Assembly: GCA_003551625.1 (NCBI GenBank)
Contig: PUNC01000011.1
Coordinates: 1-52,823, forward strand
Source: PVC group bacterium
GTDB taxonomy: Bacteria; Auribacterota; Erginobacteria; Erginobacterales; PUNC01
DNA: 52,823 nucleotides
Reading direction: 5' to 3'
Each line of letters starts with the position of its first letter. The stretch's first letter is position 1. Positions 34,823 to 44,128 of this stretch are shown in pieces. The translations under genes were made by a program, and so were the position numbers. The notes beneath the pieces were generated by a model. It saw only the letters and a list, made by a program, of their open reading frames with translations. It searched no databases and had not been told where the DNA came from.

Positions 34823-35350
34823 TTAATAGTGGATCAGGGAGTGCAGGGAGCGACCGGCCAGCTTCTCCCGGCCCTTCAAGAAATCCAGCTCGACCAGAAC
34901 CGAAATCCCGGCCAGCTCCGCCCCGGAGGATTCGACCAGCTTGACCGCGGCCGCCAGCGTCCCCCCGGTGGCCAGCAGATCGTCCACAACCAGAACCCGC
35001 GCCCCGGGGCGGATGGAATCCTCGTGAACCTCGATGGTGTCCTCGCCGTACTCGAGCTGGAAAGACAGGGAACGGGTCTTGTGGGGTAGTTTGCCCGCCT
35101 TTCTGATCATCACCACCCCGCTGCCGAGACGGTAGGCCGCGGCCGCTCCCAGCACAAAGCCCCGGGCTTCAACGCAGGCGACCAGGTCGGGCGGGGACTG
35201 CGTGAACGGCTCCGAAAGCGAGTCGACCGCCGCCCGGAAAAGCCCCGGGTCTTCCAGAACGGGAGTGATATCCTTGAAGATAATACCCGGCTTGGGAAAA
35301 TCCGGGATGTCGCGGATGGCCCGCCTGACGTCTTCGATACCCCTGTTCAT
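34823..35350 (-). CDS. apt: adenine phosphoribosyltransferase
   Basis: 175 residues. Signatures: IPDFPKPGIIFKDITPVLEDP at the N-terminus, VACVEARGFVLGAAAAYRLG, RKAGKLPHKT and the PRPP loop VLVVDDLLATGGTLAAA. It salvages adenine to AMP in the cytoplasm. A very strong ribosome site (GGAGGAGGAG) precedes the ATG. It follows the second sigma factor by 30 bp and lies ahead of the phosphohexomutase after 76 bp that contain one AT-rich motif (about 34781-34800). Confidence 0.96.
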   Translation of the reverse strand: MNRGIEDVRRAIRDIPDFPKPGIIFKDITPVLEDPGLFRAAVDSLSEPFTQSPPDLVACVEARGFVLGAAAAYRLGSGVVMIRKAGKLPHKTRSLSFQLEYGEDTIEVHEDSIRPGARVLVVDDLLATGGTLAAAVKLVESSGAELAGISVLVELDFLKGREKLAGRSLHSLIHY

Positions 35351-35380
35351 CTCCTCCTCCTTTATTTCTGAGACACCATA

Positions 35381-36220
35381 CTAGTAATCTCCGAACTCCA
35401 TATTCTGCTCCCGGATGACTTCGCGAAGATTGGCGATGGCCTTGTTCACGATCTGCCGGACCCTCTCCCGGCTGATCTTGAATTTCTTGCCGATCTCTTC
35501 CAGGGTCTGCCCCTCCCCCTTGACCAGCCCGAAACGCATCTCCATAATCTCCCGCTCCCGCGGGCTCAAATGCTTCATCAGATCGGACATATCGCTTTTG
35601 AGATTGCCGGAGATCATCTCGTCGAGAGGGCTGGTGACGGTGGCGTTGGGCACGACGTCGCTCAACTCGCTGTCGCCCTCGGCGTCGATCTTGGCGTCGA
35701 GCGAGGCCGGGGAGCGCGAGAGTTCCAGGAAGTAGTCGATCTCGGCGTAGGTCAGCCCCAGTTCCCGGGAGATCTCGTCTCGGGAGGGGGGGCGCCCCAG
35801 TTTCTGCCGGAGTCTTTCGACGTTCTTGTGAAAGGCCGATACCTTCTCCAGCATATAAACGGGGATCCGGATAATCTTGCCCTGGTTGGCCAGGGCGCGG
35901 AGAATCGCCTGGCGGATCCACCAGGCGGCGTAGGTGCTGAACTTGCACTTCCGGGAGAGATCGTACCGGTCGACGGCTTTTATCAGGCCGAGGTTTCCCT
36001 CCTCGATCAGGTCCAGCAGCGGCAAACCCAGGTTTTCGTACCGCCGGGCCATTTTGACCACCAGGCGCAGGTTCGCCTTGATCAGCTGCTTGCGGGCCTC
36101 CTCGTCGCCTTTCGCCACCCGCTTGGCCAGTTCGATCTCCTCCGGCCTGGTCAGCAGATCGATCTCGCCGATCTCCCGGAGATAGATCCGGATCGGCTGA
36201 GCTTGAGCAGATTTGACCAT
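35381..36220 (-). CDS. second sigma-70 family factor (group 2 / RpoS-like)
   Basis: 279 residues, lacking region 1.1 and the long insert of RpoD. Region 1.2 starts PIRIYLREIGEIDLLTRPEE; region 2 has GLPLLDLIEEGNLGLIKAVD and CKFSTYAAWWIRQAILRAL; region 3 (GRPPSRDEISRELGLTYAEI) and region 4 (LEEIGKKFKISRERVRQIVN) are complete. The -10 reading helix is almost the same as in RpoD, so the promoter sets probably overlap, as for stationary-phase or RpoD-like (SigA/HrdB-type) sigma factors. No anti-sigma gene adjoins it. Expression condition unknown. Confidence 0.92.
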   Translation of the reverse strand: MVKSAQAQPIRIYLREIGEIDLLTRPEEIELAKRVAKGDEEARKQLIKANLRLVVKMARRYENLGLPLLDLIEEGNLGLIKAVDRYDLSRKCKFSTYAAWWIRQAILRALANQGKIIRIPVYMLEKVSAFHKNVERLRQKLGRPPSRDEISRELGLTYAEIDYFLELSRSPASLDAKIDAEGDSELSDVVPNATVTSPLDEMISGNLKSDMSDLMKHLSPREREIMEMRFGLVKGEGQTLEEIGKKFKISRERVRQIVNKAIANLREVIREQNMEFGDY

Positions 36221-36256
36221 TGATCTCTTTTCGGCGGCCCGGAAATCGGCCGGTCG

Positions 36257-38974
36257 CTATGACGATTCTTCCCTCAACACCGCCTGGGCGGCGGCCAGGC
36301 GGGCGATCGGGACCCGGAAGGGCGAACAGGAGACGTAATCCATCCCGACCCGGTGACAGAACTCCACCGAGGACGCCTCGCCGCCGTGCTCGCCGCAGAT
36401 CCCCACCTTCAACTCGGGGCGGCGTCCCCGTCCCCGCTTGATGGCGATCTCCACCAGTTCGCCTATCCCCTCCCGGTCGAGAACCTGGAAGGGATCGTCC
36501 CTGAGCATCCCCCGCTTCAGGTATTCCGGCATAAATCCCCCGATATCGTCGCGGGAAAAGCCGAACCCCATCTGGGTGAGGTCGTTGGTGCCGAAGGAGA
36601 AGAACTCGGCCTCTTCGGCGATCCGGGCGGCGGTGAGCGCCGCCCGGGGGATCTCGATCATAGTCCCGTAGAGATATTCGATCCGGTCGATCTTGAACTT
36701 TTCCAGGACCTCCCGGTAAACCTTCTCCACCAGCTTCTTCTGATCGGCAAGCTCCTCGACCAGCCCCACCACCGGGATCATAATCTCCGGGAGAGCCTTC
36801 TTCCCATCCTTCTCCAGCTCGGCGCAGGCTTCAAAGATCGCCCGGACCTGGGTTTCGGTGATCTCGGGATAGGTGACCCCCAGGCGGACCCCGCGGTGGC
36901 CCATCATCGGGTTGGACTCCTTCAGATTCTGGGTGCGGCGCTCGAATTCATCAAGATCGATCTTCAGGGCCTTGGCCAGCCGCTTCTTCTCCTCAGCTGA
37001 TTGCGGAACGAATTCGTGGAGCGGGGGATCGATCATCCGGATGGTGACCGGGCGGCCGCCCATCGCCTCCAGGGTCGCCTTCAGGTCTTTCTTGACGTAG
37101 GGGAAGAGTTCGTCCAGCGCCGCCCGCCTCTCCTCGACCGTCGAAGAAACGATCATCTTGCGCAGACGAAAGAGCGGTTCCTCCGACCCCTTGCCGTAGA
37201 ACATATGCTCGATCCGGAGCAGGCCGATGCCCTGGGCGCCGAACTCGATGGCCTTGCGGGCGTCGTCGGGGGTGTCGGCGTTGGCCCGGACCTTGAGACG
37301 CCGGAAGGAGTCCACGATCCCCATAAAATCCAGAAAGCGCGGGTTCTCGGTCGAATCGACCATCGGCAGAACCCCTTCGTAAACGTTGCCTCGGGTTCCG
37401 TTAAGCGTGATCTCGTCTCCTTCGGCCAGGGTCTTGCCGCCGACCTTGAGGATCTTCTTCGCCGCGTTGATCTCCAGGGCGGCGCAGCCGACGATGCAGC
37501 ACTTTCCCCATCCCCGGGCCACCAGGGCGGCGTGGCTGGTCATACCGCCGCGGGCGGTGAGAATCCCCACCGCGGCCCGCATTCCCTCGACGTCCTCGGG
37601 GTTGGTCTCCTCGCGGACCAGGATCACCCGGCGCCCCTGCCCGGTCAGCTCCACCGCCCGCTCGGCGGTGAAGACGATGCCGCCGGAAGCGCCGCCGGGG
37701 CCGGCCGGCAACCCGTGGGCCAGCGGTTCGGTCTCCTCCTCGACCTTGGGATCGACGATGGGGTGAAGAAGCTCGTCAAGCTGGGAAGCCGTCAACCGCA
37801 TCACCGCGTCCTTGGCTTCGATCAGGTCCTCCTCGAGCATATCCATGGCCATATTCAGGGCCGCCGGCCCGTTGCGCTTGCCGGTCCGGGTCTGAAGCAT
37901 CCAGAGTTTTCCTTCCTGGATGGTAAACTCGATGTCCTGCATATCCCGGTAATGTTCTTCCAGCTTGTTTCTGATCTCGACCAGTTCCCGGTAGGCCTCC
38001 GGCATCTCGTCTTCCAGGGTACTCAATTCCTGATTGTGTTCGCTGCGGGAAGAGCGGTTGAGCGGATGGGGAGTGCGGATTCCGGCCACCACGTCTTCCC
38101 CCTGGGCGTTCTCCAGCCACTCGCCGTAAAACTGGTTCTCGCCGGTGGCGGGGTTCCGGGTGAACGCCACGCCGGTGGCCGAGGAACGGCCCATATTCCC
38201 GAAAACCATGGCCTGGACGTTAACCGCCGTCCCCCACTCTTCGGGGATACCCTCGATCCGGCGGTAGGAGACCGCCCGCTTGCCCATCCAGGAAGAGAAG
38301 ACCGCCCCGATCGCCCCCCACAGCTGTTCTTTCGCGTCATCGGGGAAGGGGCGCCCGAGAACCTCGGCGACCTTGTCCCGGAATCGATCGCAGAGTTCCT
38401 TGAGATCCTCCTCACCGATCTCGGAGTCGGAGCGCAATCCCTTGTCCTTTTTTAGCTTGTCCATCATCTTCTCAAGCTGAACCCGAACCCCTTTCCCTTC
38501 CTCTGGTGAAATCCCCCCGCCCTTCTCCATCACCACGTCGGAATACATCATAATCAGGCGACGGTAAGCGTCGTAAACAAAACGGGGATTGGAGGTCTTC
38601 TTGATCATTCCCGGTATGGTTTTAGAACAGAGTCCGGCATTGAGGACCGTCTCCATCATCCCCGGCATCGAGGCCCGGGCGCCGGAACGGACCGAAAAAA
38701 GAAGGGGATTTTCGGGATCGCCGAACCGGGAGCCCATAATCTCTTCCACGGAACGAATGGCCCCCTCCACCTGTTCGACCAGTTCGGGCGGATATTTCCG
38801 GCCGTGCCGATAGTAGTAGGTGCAGACCTCGGTAGAGATGGTGAATCCGGGGGGAACCGGAATACCGAGGAGACACATCTCGGCGAGATTGGCCCCTTTT
38901 CCCCCCAGCAAATCCCGGTCCCGGGCACCCCCGTCGGCTTTGCCGCCGCCAAAACTGTAGACGTATTTACTCAT
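36257..38974 (-). CDS. ppdK: pyruvate, phosphate dikinase
   Basis: 905 residues from ATG 38974, which has AAGGGG upstream (the frame continues 105 bp further without a better site). N-terminal ATP-grasp domain (YVYSFGGG ... GGKGANLAEMC ... PGFTISTEVC), central phosphohistidine domain with GGMTSHAALVARGWGK, its His near residue 480, and the C-terminal PEP/pyruvate barrel with IEIPRAALTA, SFGTNDLTQMGFGFSRDD and VGICGEHGGE (the active-site Cys). It interconverts ATP+Pi+pyruvate with AMP+PPi+PEP in the cytoplasm and can run glycolysis in a PPi-saving mode in anaerobes. It lies downstream of glyS, as in many bacteria. Confidence 0.97.
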   Translation of the reverse strand: MSKYVYSFGGGKADGGARDRDLLGGKGANLAEMCLLGIPVPPGFTISTEVCTYYYRHGRKYPPELVEQVEGAIRSVEEIMGSRFGDPENPLLFSVRSGARASMPGMMETVLNAGLCSKTIPGMIKKTSNPRFVYDAYRRLIMMYSDVVMEKGGGISPEEGKGVRVQLEKMMDKLKKDKGLRSDSEIGEEDLKELCDRFRDKVAEVLGRPFPDDAKEQLWGAIGAVFSSWMGKRAVSYRRIEGIPEEWGTAVNVQAMVFGNMGRSSATGVAFTRNPATGENQFYGEWLENAQGEDVVAGIRTPHPLNRSSRSEHNQELSTLEDEMPEAYRELVEIRNKLEEHYRDMQDIEFTIQEGKLWMLQTRTGKRNGPAALNMAMDMLEEDLIEAKDAVMRLTASQLDELLHPIVDPKVEEETEPLAHGLPAGPGGASGGIVFTAERAVELTGQGRRVILVREETNPEDVEGMRAAVGILTARGGMTSHAALVARGWGKCCIVGCAALEINAAKKILKVGGKTLAEGDEITLNGTRGNVYEGVLPMVDSTENPRFLDFMGIVDSFRRLKVRANADTPDDARKAIEFGAQGIGLLRIEHMFYGKGSEEPLFRLRKMIVSSTVEERRAALDELFPYVKKDLKATLEAMGGRPVTIRMIDPPLHEFVPQSAEEKKRLAKALKIDLDEFERRTQNLKESNPMMGHRGVRLGVTYPEITETQVRAIFEACAELEKDGKKALPEIMIPVVGLVEELADQKKLVEKVYREVLEKFKIDRIEYLYGTMIEIPRAALTAARIAEEAEFFSFGTNDLTQMGFGFSRDDIGGFMPEYLKRGMLRDDPFQVLDREGIGELVEIAIKRGRGRRPELKVGICGEHGGEASSVEFCHRVGMDYVSCSPFRVPIARLAAAQAVLREESS

Positions 38975-39088
38975 AGTTTTCCCCTTTTCGACTGTTTTTA
39001 GACGTTTTTGTTCCGGATATTTTTTCCCGAAGCTGAAATTACCGTTCTCCAAACTATCCCAACCGTCGGCCGAGGGCAAACTATTTTC

Positions 39089-39103
39089 CCGGCCGCGGGC
39101 CGG
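39089..39103 (-). terminator. GC hairpin after glyS
   Basis: CCGGCC-GCG-GGCCGG immediately after the glyS stop (39104). The following minus-strand sequence GAAAATAGTTT is only weakly U-rich, so termination is likely partial and could set the level of ppdK readthrough. The remaining 115 bp up to ppdK contain AT-rich sequence without a clear promoter. Confidence 0.3.
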
Positions 39104-41224
39104 TCAGAGCAGGTGCTCGCCCCGGTTGAATTGAAGTTGGGACAGGTCGGCCAGGCGCTCGGAGAAGAGACGGTTGATCGCCGCCAGCAGGGCCATCCGG
39201 TTGCGGCGAACCGCGGGATCGGCCACGTTCACCATCACTTCGGCGAAGAAGCGGGAGAGCGGACGGGAGAAAGAGCGGGCGTAGAACTCGACCGCTTTCC
39301 GATAGGAACGGCGGGAGAGCAGCCGGTCAAGCTCGGGAGCGGCGGCGCGCCAAGCGGAATACAACTCCTTTTCCGCCGCCTCTTCCAGCAGATTCTTTTC
39401 CGCTTCCGGCCCGGCGGGCGGCTCCTGCCCCCGGATGATGTTGTGGGTCCGCTCCACCACCGTCGTCGCCGCCCGCAGCACCCGGCTTCCCTCCATCTTT
39501 TGCAGCAGGCGGGCGCGGACGGCCAAATCGAGGAGATCGTCGCCGGGGGCGGAGAATACCGCCTGGATGACGTAGCTCCTGATCCCCTCCCCCTCCAAAT
39601 AGCTCCGCAGGCGGGTGAGTATGAAATCGAGAATTTCCTCCCGGAGGCGGGCGCGGTCGGCGGAAGGAGAAAAGTTCCGCGCGGCTTCTTCCAGCAGCGG
39701 CTCGAGGGGAAAGGAGAGCGAGCGGCCGAGGATAATCTTGACCACGCCGAGCGCCTGGCGCCGCAACCCGTAGGGATCGACCGATCCCGATGGTTTCAGG
39801 CCCGCTCCCAGGAACCCGGCCAGGGTGTCGATCTTGTCGGCCAGGGAGAGAGCCAGCCCGGCTCCGGTCCGCGGCAGGTCATCCCCCAGACCGCGGGGCA
39901 GGTACTGCTCGTAAAGCGCCCGAGCCACCTCCTCGTCCTCGCCCCCCCGCCGGGCGTACTCCCTCCCCATCACCCCCTGCAGTTCGGTGAATTCGGCCAC
40001 CATCGCGGTGGTGAGGTCGGACTTGCTCAAGAAAGCCGCCCGGGAGGTACGCTCCAACCCGCCGGGGGAGAGTTCCAGGAGCCGCCCCGCCTTCGGAACG
40101 AGCTTCTCCAGCCGCTTGACTTTCTCCAGGTAATCGCCGAGCTTCTCGTGAAATACGATCCCGGCCAGGCGGGGACGGCGGTCGGAAAGCGAAACGGCCA
40201 GATCCTCCTTCCAGAAGAACTCGGCGTCGGCGAGACGCGCCTTGAGAACCCGTTCGTTGCCCCGGCGGATCGGAGTCGGCGCGGCGAACGGGCCGTTGGC
40301 CACGATCAGAAACCACGGCCGGAGCCGGCCGTCTTCGCCTCGAACCGGAAAATAGCGCTGGTGGGACTTCATCACCGTCACGGTGACCTCGTCGGGAAGG
40401 CGGAGAAAGCGGGGATCAAACCCCCCCCGGATCACGCGGGGGTACTCGACCAGCCCGGAAACCTCTTCCGCCAGTTCCCGGTCGAGACCGGGCAGAACGG
40501 CTTCTCCGCCCTGCTTCCGGCGGCGGCGGGCTATCCCCGACCGGATCAGCCGGGACCGTTCGGCGGGATCGACGATGACGAATTTTTCCTGGAGAAGCTT
40601 GCGGTAAGCCGAAGGGTTCGCGGAGGAAAGCTTCCAGGGGCCGGGGGCGAAGAAACGGTGCCCGCGCGTTTTCCTCCCCGACTTCACCCCCGCCGCGGTC
40701 ACGTCCAGCACCCGGTCTCCCAGGAGACAGACCAGCCAGCGAATCGGTCGGGCGAAACGGAAACGGTCGCCCGGCTGCCAGCGCATCGACTTGGGAAAGT
40801 TCAAGGATTCCAGAACCGCGGGAAGCGCGGCGGCGATCTCCCGGCCCATATCCCGGCGGACGTCCAGCTTCAGATACTTCCGGCCTTTCTTCTCGCCGAC
40901 CGTGAGCTCGGAAGCGGCCGCGCCCCGCGAACGGGCGAAGCCGATCGCGGCCCGGTTCCAACCCCCCTTGTCATCGCGGGCCCGGTCGAGGGGAGGTCCC
41001 CAGACGACCGCGGTCCGGTAAGGCTCGACTTTCCTGACGGCGAGAACCAGTCGCCGGGGAGTGCCCCAGGTATCGATCCCGTCCGCCGGTCCCCAGGCGG
41101 AGGCGGCGGCGCGGAGCTGTTCGAGAGCGGGCCCGACATAGGAGGCCGGAAGTTCCTCCGTTCCAATCTCGATCAGGAGATCCAGAGCGGCGGCCTTTTT
41201 TTCTCCGGTTTTTCGTTTACTCAT
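39104..41224 (-). CDS. glyS: glycyl-tRNA synthetase beta subunit
   Basis: 706 residues, the standard GlyS size. N-terminal [19 protein letters not shown], then [49 protein letters not shown], the HxxxF-like [16 protein letters not shown] stretch (HD-like domain), [34 protein letters not shown] (split over the core), and the C-terminal anticodon-binding region ending [14 protein letters not shown]. With GlyQ it forms the alpha2beta2 enzyme that charges tRNA-Gly, one of which (CCC) is in this window. It overlaps glyQ by 8 bp. Confidence 0.97.
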   Translation of the reverse strand: MSKRKTGEKKAAALDLLIEIGTEELPASYVGPALEQLRAAASAWGPADGIDTWGTPRRLVLAVRKVEPYRTAVVWGPPLDRARDDKGGWNRAAIGFARSRGAAASELTVGEKKGRKYLKLDVRRDMGREIAAALPAVLESLNFPKSMRWQPGDRFRFARPIRWLVCLLGDRVLDVTAAGVKSGRKTRGHRFFAPGPWKLSSANPSAYRKLLQEKFVIVDPAERSRLIRSGIARRRRKQGGEAVLPGLDRELAEEVSGLVEYPRVIRGGFDPRFLRLPDEVTVTVMKSHQRYFPVRGEDGRLRPWFLIVANGPFAAPTPIRRGNERVLKARLADAEFFWKEDLAVSLSDRRPRLAGIVFHEKLGDYLEKVKRLEKLVPKAGRLLELSPGGLERTSRAAFLSKSDLTTAMVAEFTELQGVMGREYARRGGEDEEVARALYEQYLPRGLGDDLPRTGAGLALSLADKIDTLAGFLGAGLKPSGSVDPYGLRRQALGVVKIILGRSLSFPLEPLLEEAARNFSPSADRARLREEILDFILTRLRSYLEGEGIRSYVIQAVFSAPGDDLLDLAVRARLLQKMEGSRVLRAATTVVERTHNIIRGQEPPAGPEAEKNLLEEAAEKELYSAWRAAAPELDRLLSRRSYRKAVEFYARSFSRPLSRFFAEVMVNVADPAVRRNRMALLAAINRLFSERLADLSQLQFNRGEHLL

Positions 41225-42182
41225 TCGCTTGATTTGACAACCGATTTTCGTTGTCGGTTACTATCTGATCGGATCGAACAGGCGGGGTGGAACGTGGCGG
41301 CGGCCCTGTCTTTTTCCCGTCCTCCTCCCCTTCCTTTCCCCGTTCCCCGGCTTGAAGGTAGGCGGTAGCGCAGCCCTTGGCCAGGGCCCGGATCCGGCCG
41401 ATATAGTTGGCCCGTTCGCTGACGCTGATCGCCCCCCGGGAATCCAGGATATTGAAGGCGTGAGACGCCTTCAGGACGAAGTCGTAAGCCGGGAAACAGA
41501 GGTCCCGCTCCAGGAGGGAGAGGCACTCGCGCTCGCTCCGATCGAAAAAATCCCGCCAGAGGTCGAGATCGGCCTCCTCGAAACTGTAACGGGAAAACTC
41601 GAACTCGTGCCGCCGGCGGATAGTCCCGTAATCTACGCCGGGAGCCCAGGCGAGCCGGAAAACGTTCTCCTCGCCCTGCAGGAACATCGCGATCCGCTCC
41701 AGCCCGTAAGTCAGCTCGACGGCGACCGGGTCCAGTTCGAGCCCTCCCATCTGCTGAAAGTAGGTGAACTGGGTGATCTCCAGCCCATCGCACCAGACCT
41801 CCCAACCCAGGCCCGAAGCGCCCAGGGTGGGGGATTCCCAGTCGTCTTCCACGAACCGGATGTCGTGGCGGCGGGGATCGATCCCGAGCCGGAAGAGGCT
41901 CTGGAGGTAAATATCCTGGATCTTCTCCGGAGCGGGCTTGATAATGACCTGACACTGGTTGTGCTGATAAAGACGGTTGGGATTCTCTCCGTAACGGCCG
42001 TCGGAAGGACGGCGGGAGGGCTGGATATAGACCACCGACCAGGGTTGCCCGCCCAGAACCCCGAAAAAGGTGGCGGGGGCGAAAGTGCCCGCTCCGACCT
42101 CGCTGTCGTAAGGCTGGAGCAGAAGACAGCCGCGGCGGCGCCAGAACTCGTTCAGAGTTGTAATCAACGTTTGAAAATTCAT
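41217..42182 (-). CDS. glyQ: glycyl-tRNA synthetase alpha subunit
   Basis: 321 residues. Signature: [31 protein letters not shown], followed by [30 protein letters not shown] and the class II motif [21 protein letters not shown]. Catalytic subunit of the bacterial tetrameric GlyRS. The C-terminal 35 residues are a lysine/proline-rich tail ([15 protein letters not shown]) longer than in most homologues. It overlaps recO by ATGA and glyS by 8 bp. Confidence 0.97.
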   Translation of the reverse strand: MNFQTLITTLNEFWRRRGCLLLQPYDSEVGAGTFAPATFFGVLGGQPWSVVYIQPSRRPSDGRYGENPNRLYQHNQCQVIIKPAPEKIQDIYLQSLFRLGIDPRRHDIRFVEDDWESPTLGASGLGWEVWCDGLEITQFTYFQQMGGLELDPVAVELTYGLERIAMFLQGEENVFRLAWAPGVDYGTIRRRHEFEFSRYSFEEADLDLWRDFFDRSERECLSLLERDLCFPAYDFVLKASHAFNILDSRGAISVSERANYIGRIRALAKGCATAYLQAGERGKEGEEDGKKTGPPPRSTPPVRSDQIVTDNENRLSNQANE

Positions 42183-42955
42183 TTCCCCCCCCGTCCTCGA
42201 CCTCCCTCGACTTCCTTAACCTGCTGCAGAAATGAGAGCGATCTTATCTTTTTGCCGACATTGATGTCAACCAGAAGCCGGCAAAGCCGGTCCAGGATCT
42301 TTTCCTGGGAGGCGGACATGGCCGGTCTCGAGGTCTTCCGGCCGCCTTCCAGGATATGGTTGACCAGGGCCCGCACCCCCTCCTGGATAAAAATCGCGCC
42401 CGCCCGGCCCGAGCGGCAACGGGAACAGATCCAGGAACGCGAGACGGGCGAGAAATACAGGCGGTCGGAAGTATCCCCCTGGCACTCTCCGCAGACGGCC
42501 AGCGGCGGAAAGACACCGAGAACCTTGAGGAAATCGATCTCGAAACGGATCCGCGCCGGGGTGATCCGGCCGAGCCCGGAAGCGTCCCCGAGCTCCCGAT
42601 CGAAGATTTCGAACAGGTCGCGGCCGGCCTCCGATCCGAAGCCGACGGCCAGCAGCAGTTCGGCCAAATAATAGAAGTAGGCCGCCGTCTCCAGCGTCGC
42701 GCCCGGGGCGGAAGCGAATCGGGTAACGTCGAACTGGCTGAGCAGGTGAAGGTCGCTGCGGCGGCTGGGGTAGAATATGATCCGTCCCCGGTTGAAGAGT
42801 TCCAGGCGGCCCCGCAATCTGCTTTCGGGACGCCGGGCGCCTTTGGCGATGGTTTTCAGGCAGCCCCATTCGGGAGTGATAAAATCGATCAGCCAGCTGC
42901 TCTCGCTGAATTCCCGGCGGCGGAGAACAATGGCGTCGGCTCGGGAGGGTTCCAT
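42179..42955 (-). CDS. recO: DNA repair protein RecO
   Basis: 258 residues. An N-terminal OB fold ([26 protein letters not shown]) is followed by [17 protein letters not shown], an all-helical middle and a zinc C4 site formed by VCGECQGD and WICSRCRSG. It acts in RecFOR gap repair, loading RecA onto SSB-coated DNA. The gene lies in the conserved ybeY-dgkA-recO-glyQS block; era, often next to it, is missing. The start is ATG with no strong ribosome site, 4 bp downstream of the DgkA-PAP2 stop. Confidence 0.93.
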   Translation of the reverse strand: MEPSRADAIVLRRREFSESSWLIDFITPEWGCLKTIAKGARRPESRLRGRLELFNRGRIIFYPSRRSDLHLLSQFDVTRFASAPGATLETAAYFYYLAELLLAVGFGSEAGRDLFEIFDRELGDASGLGRITPARIRFEIDFLKVLGVFPPLAVCGECQGDTSDRLYFSPVSRSWICSRCRSGRAGAIFIQEGVRALVNHILEGGRKTSRPAMSASQEKILDRLCRLLVDINVGKKIRSLSFLQQVKEVEGGRGRGGK

Positions 42956-42959
42956 CGCG

Positions 42960-43682
42960 TTACCGGTAGAAGAGCCGATAGAGAAGAAAGGTCAGGGCGA
43001 TTCCCCAGGCGGCGCCGGAGATGACTTCGTAGAAGCTGTGGATCCGGCTGGCGATCCGGCTCTGGGCGACCAGGAAGGCCAGGAAGAATACCAGCGCCGC
43101 CACCAGCAGCGGAACGCCGGGAAGGAGGGCGACCAGGGTGAAAACCCCGAAGGCGACGGCGGAATGAACGCTCGGCATCCCTCCCCTCATCGGACTTCCG
43201 CGATGAAACAGGATCTTCACCATCACCGTCAATATGGCCACCACCGCCAGGCAGACGAAGGCGACGTGCCAGGTGGATTGCCTGATCCGCTGCAGCCCCA
43301 GCTCCAGAGGGAAAACCAGGTATTTCCAGAAGACCAGGTATCCGACCGCGACGGCGTAAAGCGCGGAGACGAAGACCGCCCCCGCGCCGACATCCTTGAT
43401 CACCTTGACCAGGGGATGGTAGCTATCCTTGACCATATCCATGGACAGTTCCAGAGCGGTATTGATCATCTCCGAGAAGAGAACCAGCGCCATCGCCGAA
43501 AGGAGGAAGAGCAGGTCGACGGGCTCGATCCGGATCAGAACGCTTAAGATCAGGATCAGGGCGGCGGCCAGGAAATGGAAGCGCATATTGCGCTGGCTTT
43601 TTAGAACGAAGATCAGCCCGGCGACGGCGGCGTTGAAACTGTCGATCACTTTATGAGGGACCATCCCCGCTTCTCCTTCCAT
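42960..43682 (-). CDS. DgkA-type lipid kinase fused to a PAP2 phosphatase
   Basis: 240 residues with two domains. Residues about 12-118 are a DgkA-family membrane kinase: FNAAVAGLIFVLKSQRNMRFH and FSEMINTALELSMDMV, with the catalytic Glu at 71 and metal ligands in NTALE; such proteins phosphorylate diacylglycerol or undecaprenol. Residues about 130-240 are a PAP2 phosphatase: RGGMPSVHSA (His173) and SRIASRIHSFYEVISG (Arg209, His215), with Glu in the position of the usual Asp. The first PAP2 motif (KxxxxxxRP) is imperfect (K156, then R165 without Pro). Kinase and phosphatase on one chain suggest local control of a lipid phosphate. It overlaps ybeY by 37 bp and is coupled to recO. Confidence 0.88.
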   Translation of the reverse strand: MEGEAGMVPHKVIDSFNAAVAGLIFVLKSQRNMRFHFLAAALILILSVLIRIEPVDLLFLLSAMALVLFSEMINTALELSMDMVKDSYHPLVKVIKDVGAGAVFVSALYAVAVGYLVFWKYLVFPLELGLQRIRQSTWHVAFVCLAVVAILTVMVKILFHRGSPMRGGMPSVHSAVAFGVFTLVALLPGVPLLVAALVFFLAFLVAQSRIASRIHSFYEVISGAAWGIALTFLLYRLFYR

Positions 43683-44128
43683 CGGCCGGCCAGGGCCCGC
43701 TGCCTCTGCTCCATCGCGCGGCGGGACTCGACTCCGTCATCCCTCCACCCTAGAAGGTGCAGAAGCCCGTGAATGAGGCAGACCAGCAACTCCCCGCCCA
43801 CGCTTCCCTCCCAACTCTCCGCCTGGCGGGCGACCGTTTCGGTGGAGACTACGACATCCCCGAGCGGGGGGAGACCGGAAGGCGCGGGAAGAGAAGGCTG
43901 AGGAAAGGCCATCACGTCGGTCGGCCCCGTCCGGCCGAACCAGCGCCGGTTGAGCCCGGAGATCTCCCCGTCCTCGACCAGAACGATGCTGATCTCGGCC
44001 GGCGGGGCGCCTTCCCGCTCCAGGACCCACCGCGCCAGGCGGGCGACCGCCGACCGGCGGATGGTGACAATCCGCTGACGATCGGCGATCCGGACCCGGC
44101 TCTCAACCTTTTCTTTCTTCTCCCCCAC
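43646..44128 (-). CDS. ybeY: endoribonuclease YbeY (atypical third zinc ligand)
   Basis: 160 residues. TDVMAFPQ (family TDVLSFP), LGDVVVSTETV and the zinc helix HGLLHLLGW identify YbeY, a metal-dependent RNase in 16S/17S rRNA maturation and 70S quality control. The zinc ligands H120 and H124 are kept, but the third ligand, normally His (HGxLHLxGxDH), is Asp130 (GWRDD). Asp can bind zinc, so activity is plausible but not certain. It overlaps pgpH by 26 bp at its start and the DgkA-PAP2 gene by 37 bp at its end, indicating tight coupling. Confidence 0.92.
   Translation of the reverse strand: MGEKKEKVESRVRIADRQRIVTIRRSAVARLARWVLEREGAPPAEISIVLVEDGEISGLNRRWFGRTGPTDVMAFPQPSLPAPSGLPPLGDVVVSTETVARQAESWEGSVGGELLVCLIHGLLHLLGWRDDGVESRRAMEQRQRALAGRWKEKRGWSLIK

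Noticed and set aside
39008-41368. 786-residue plus-strand open frame over glyS
   Set aside because: Antisense shadow of glyS; no domain and a composition rich in Gly, Pro and Arg.
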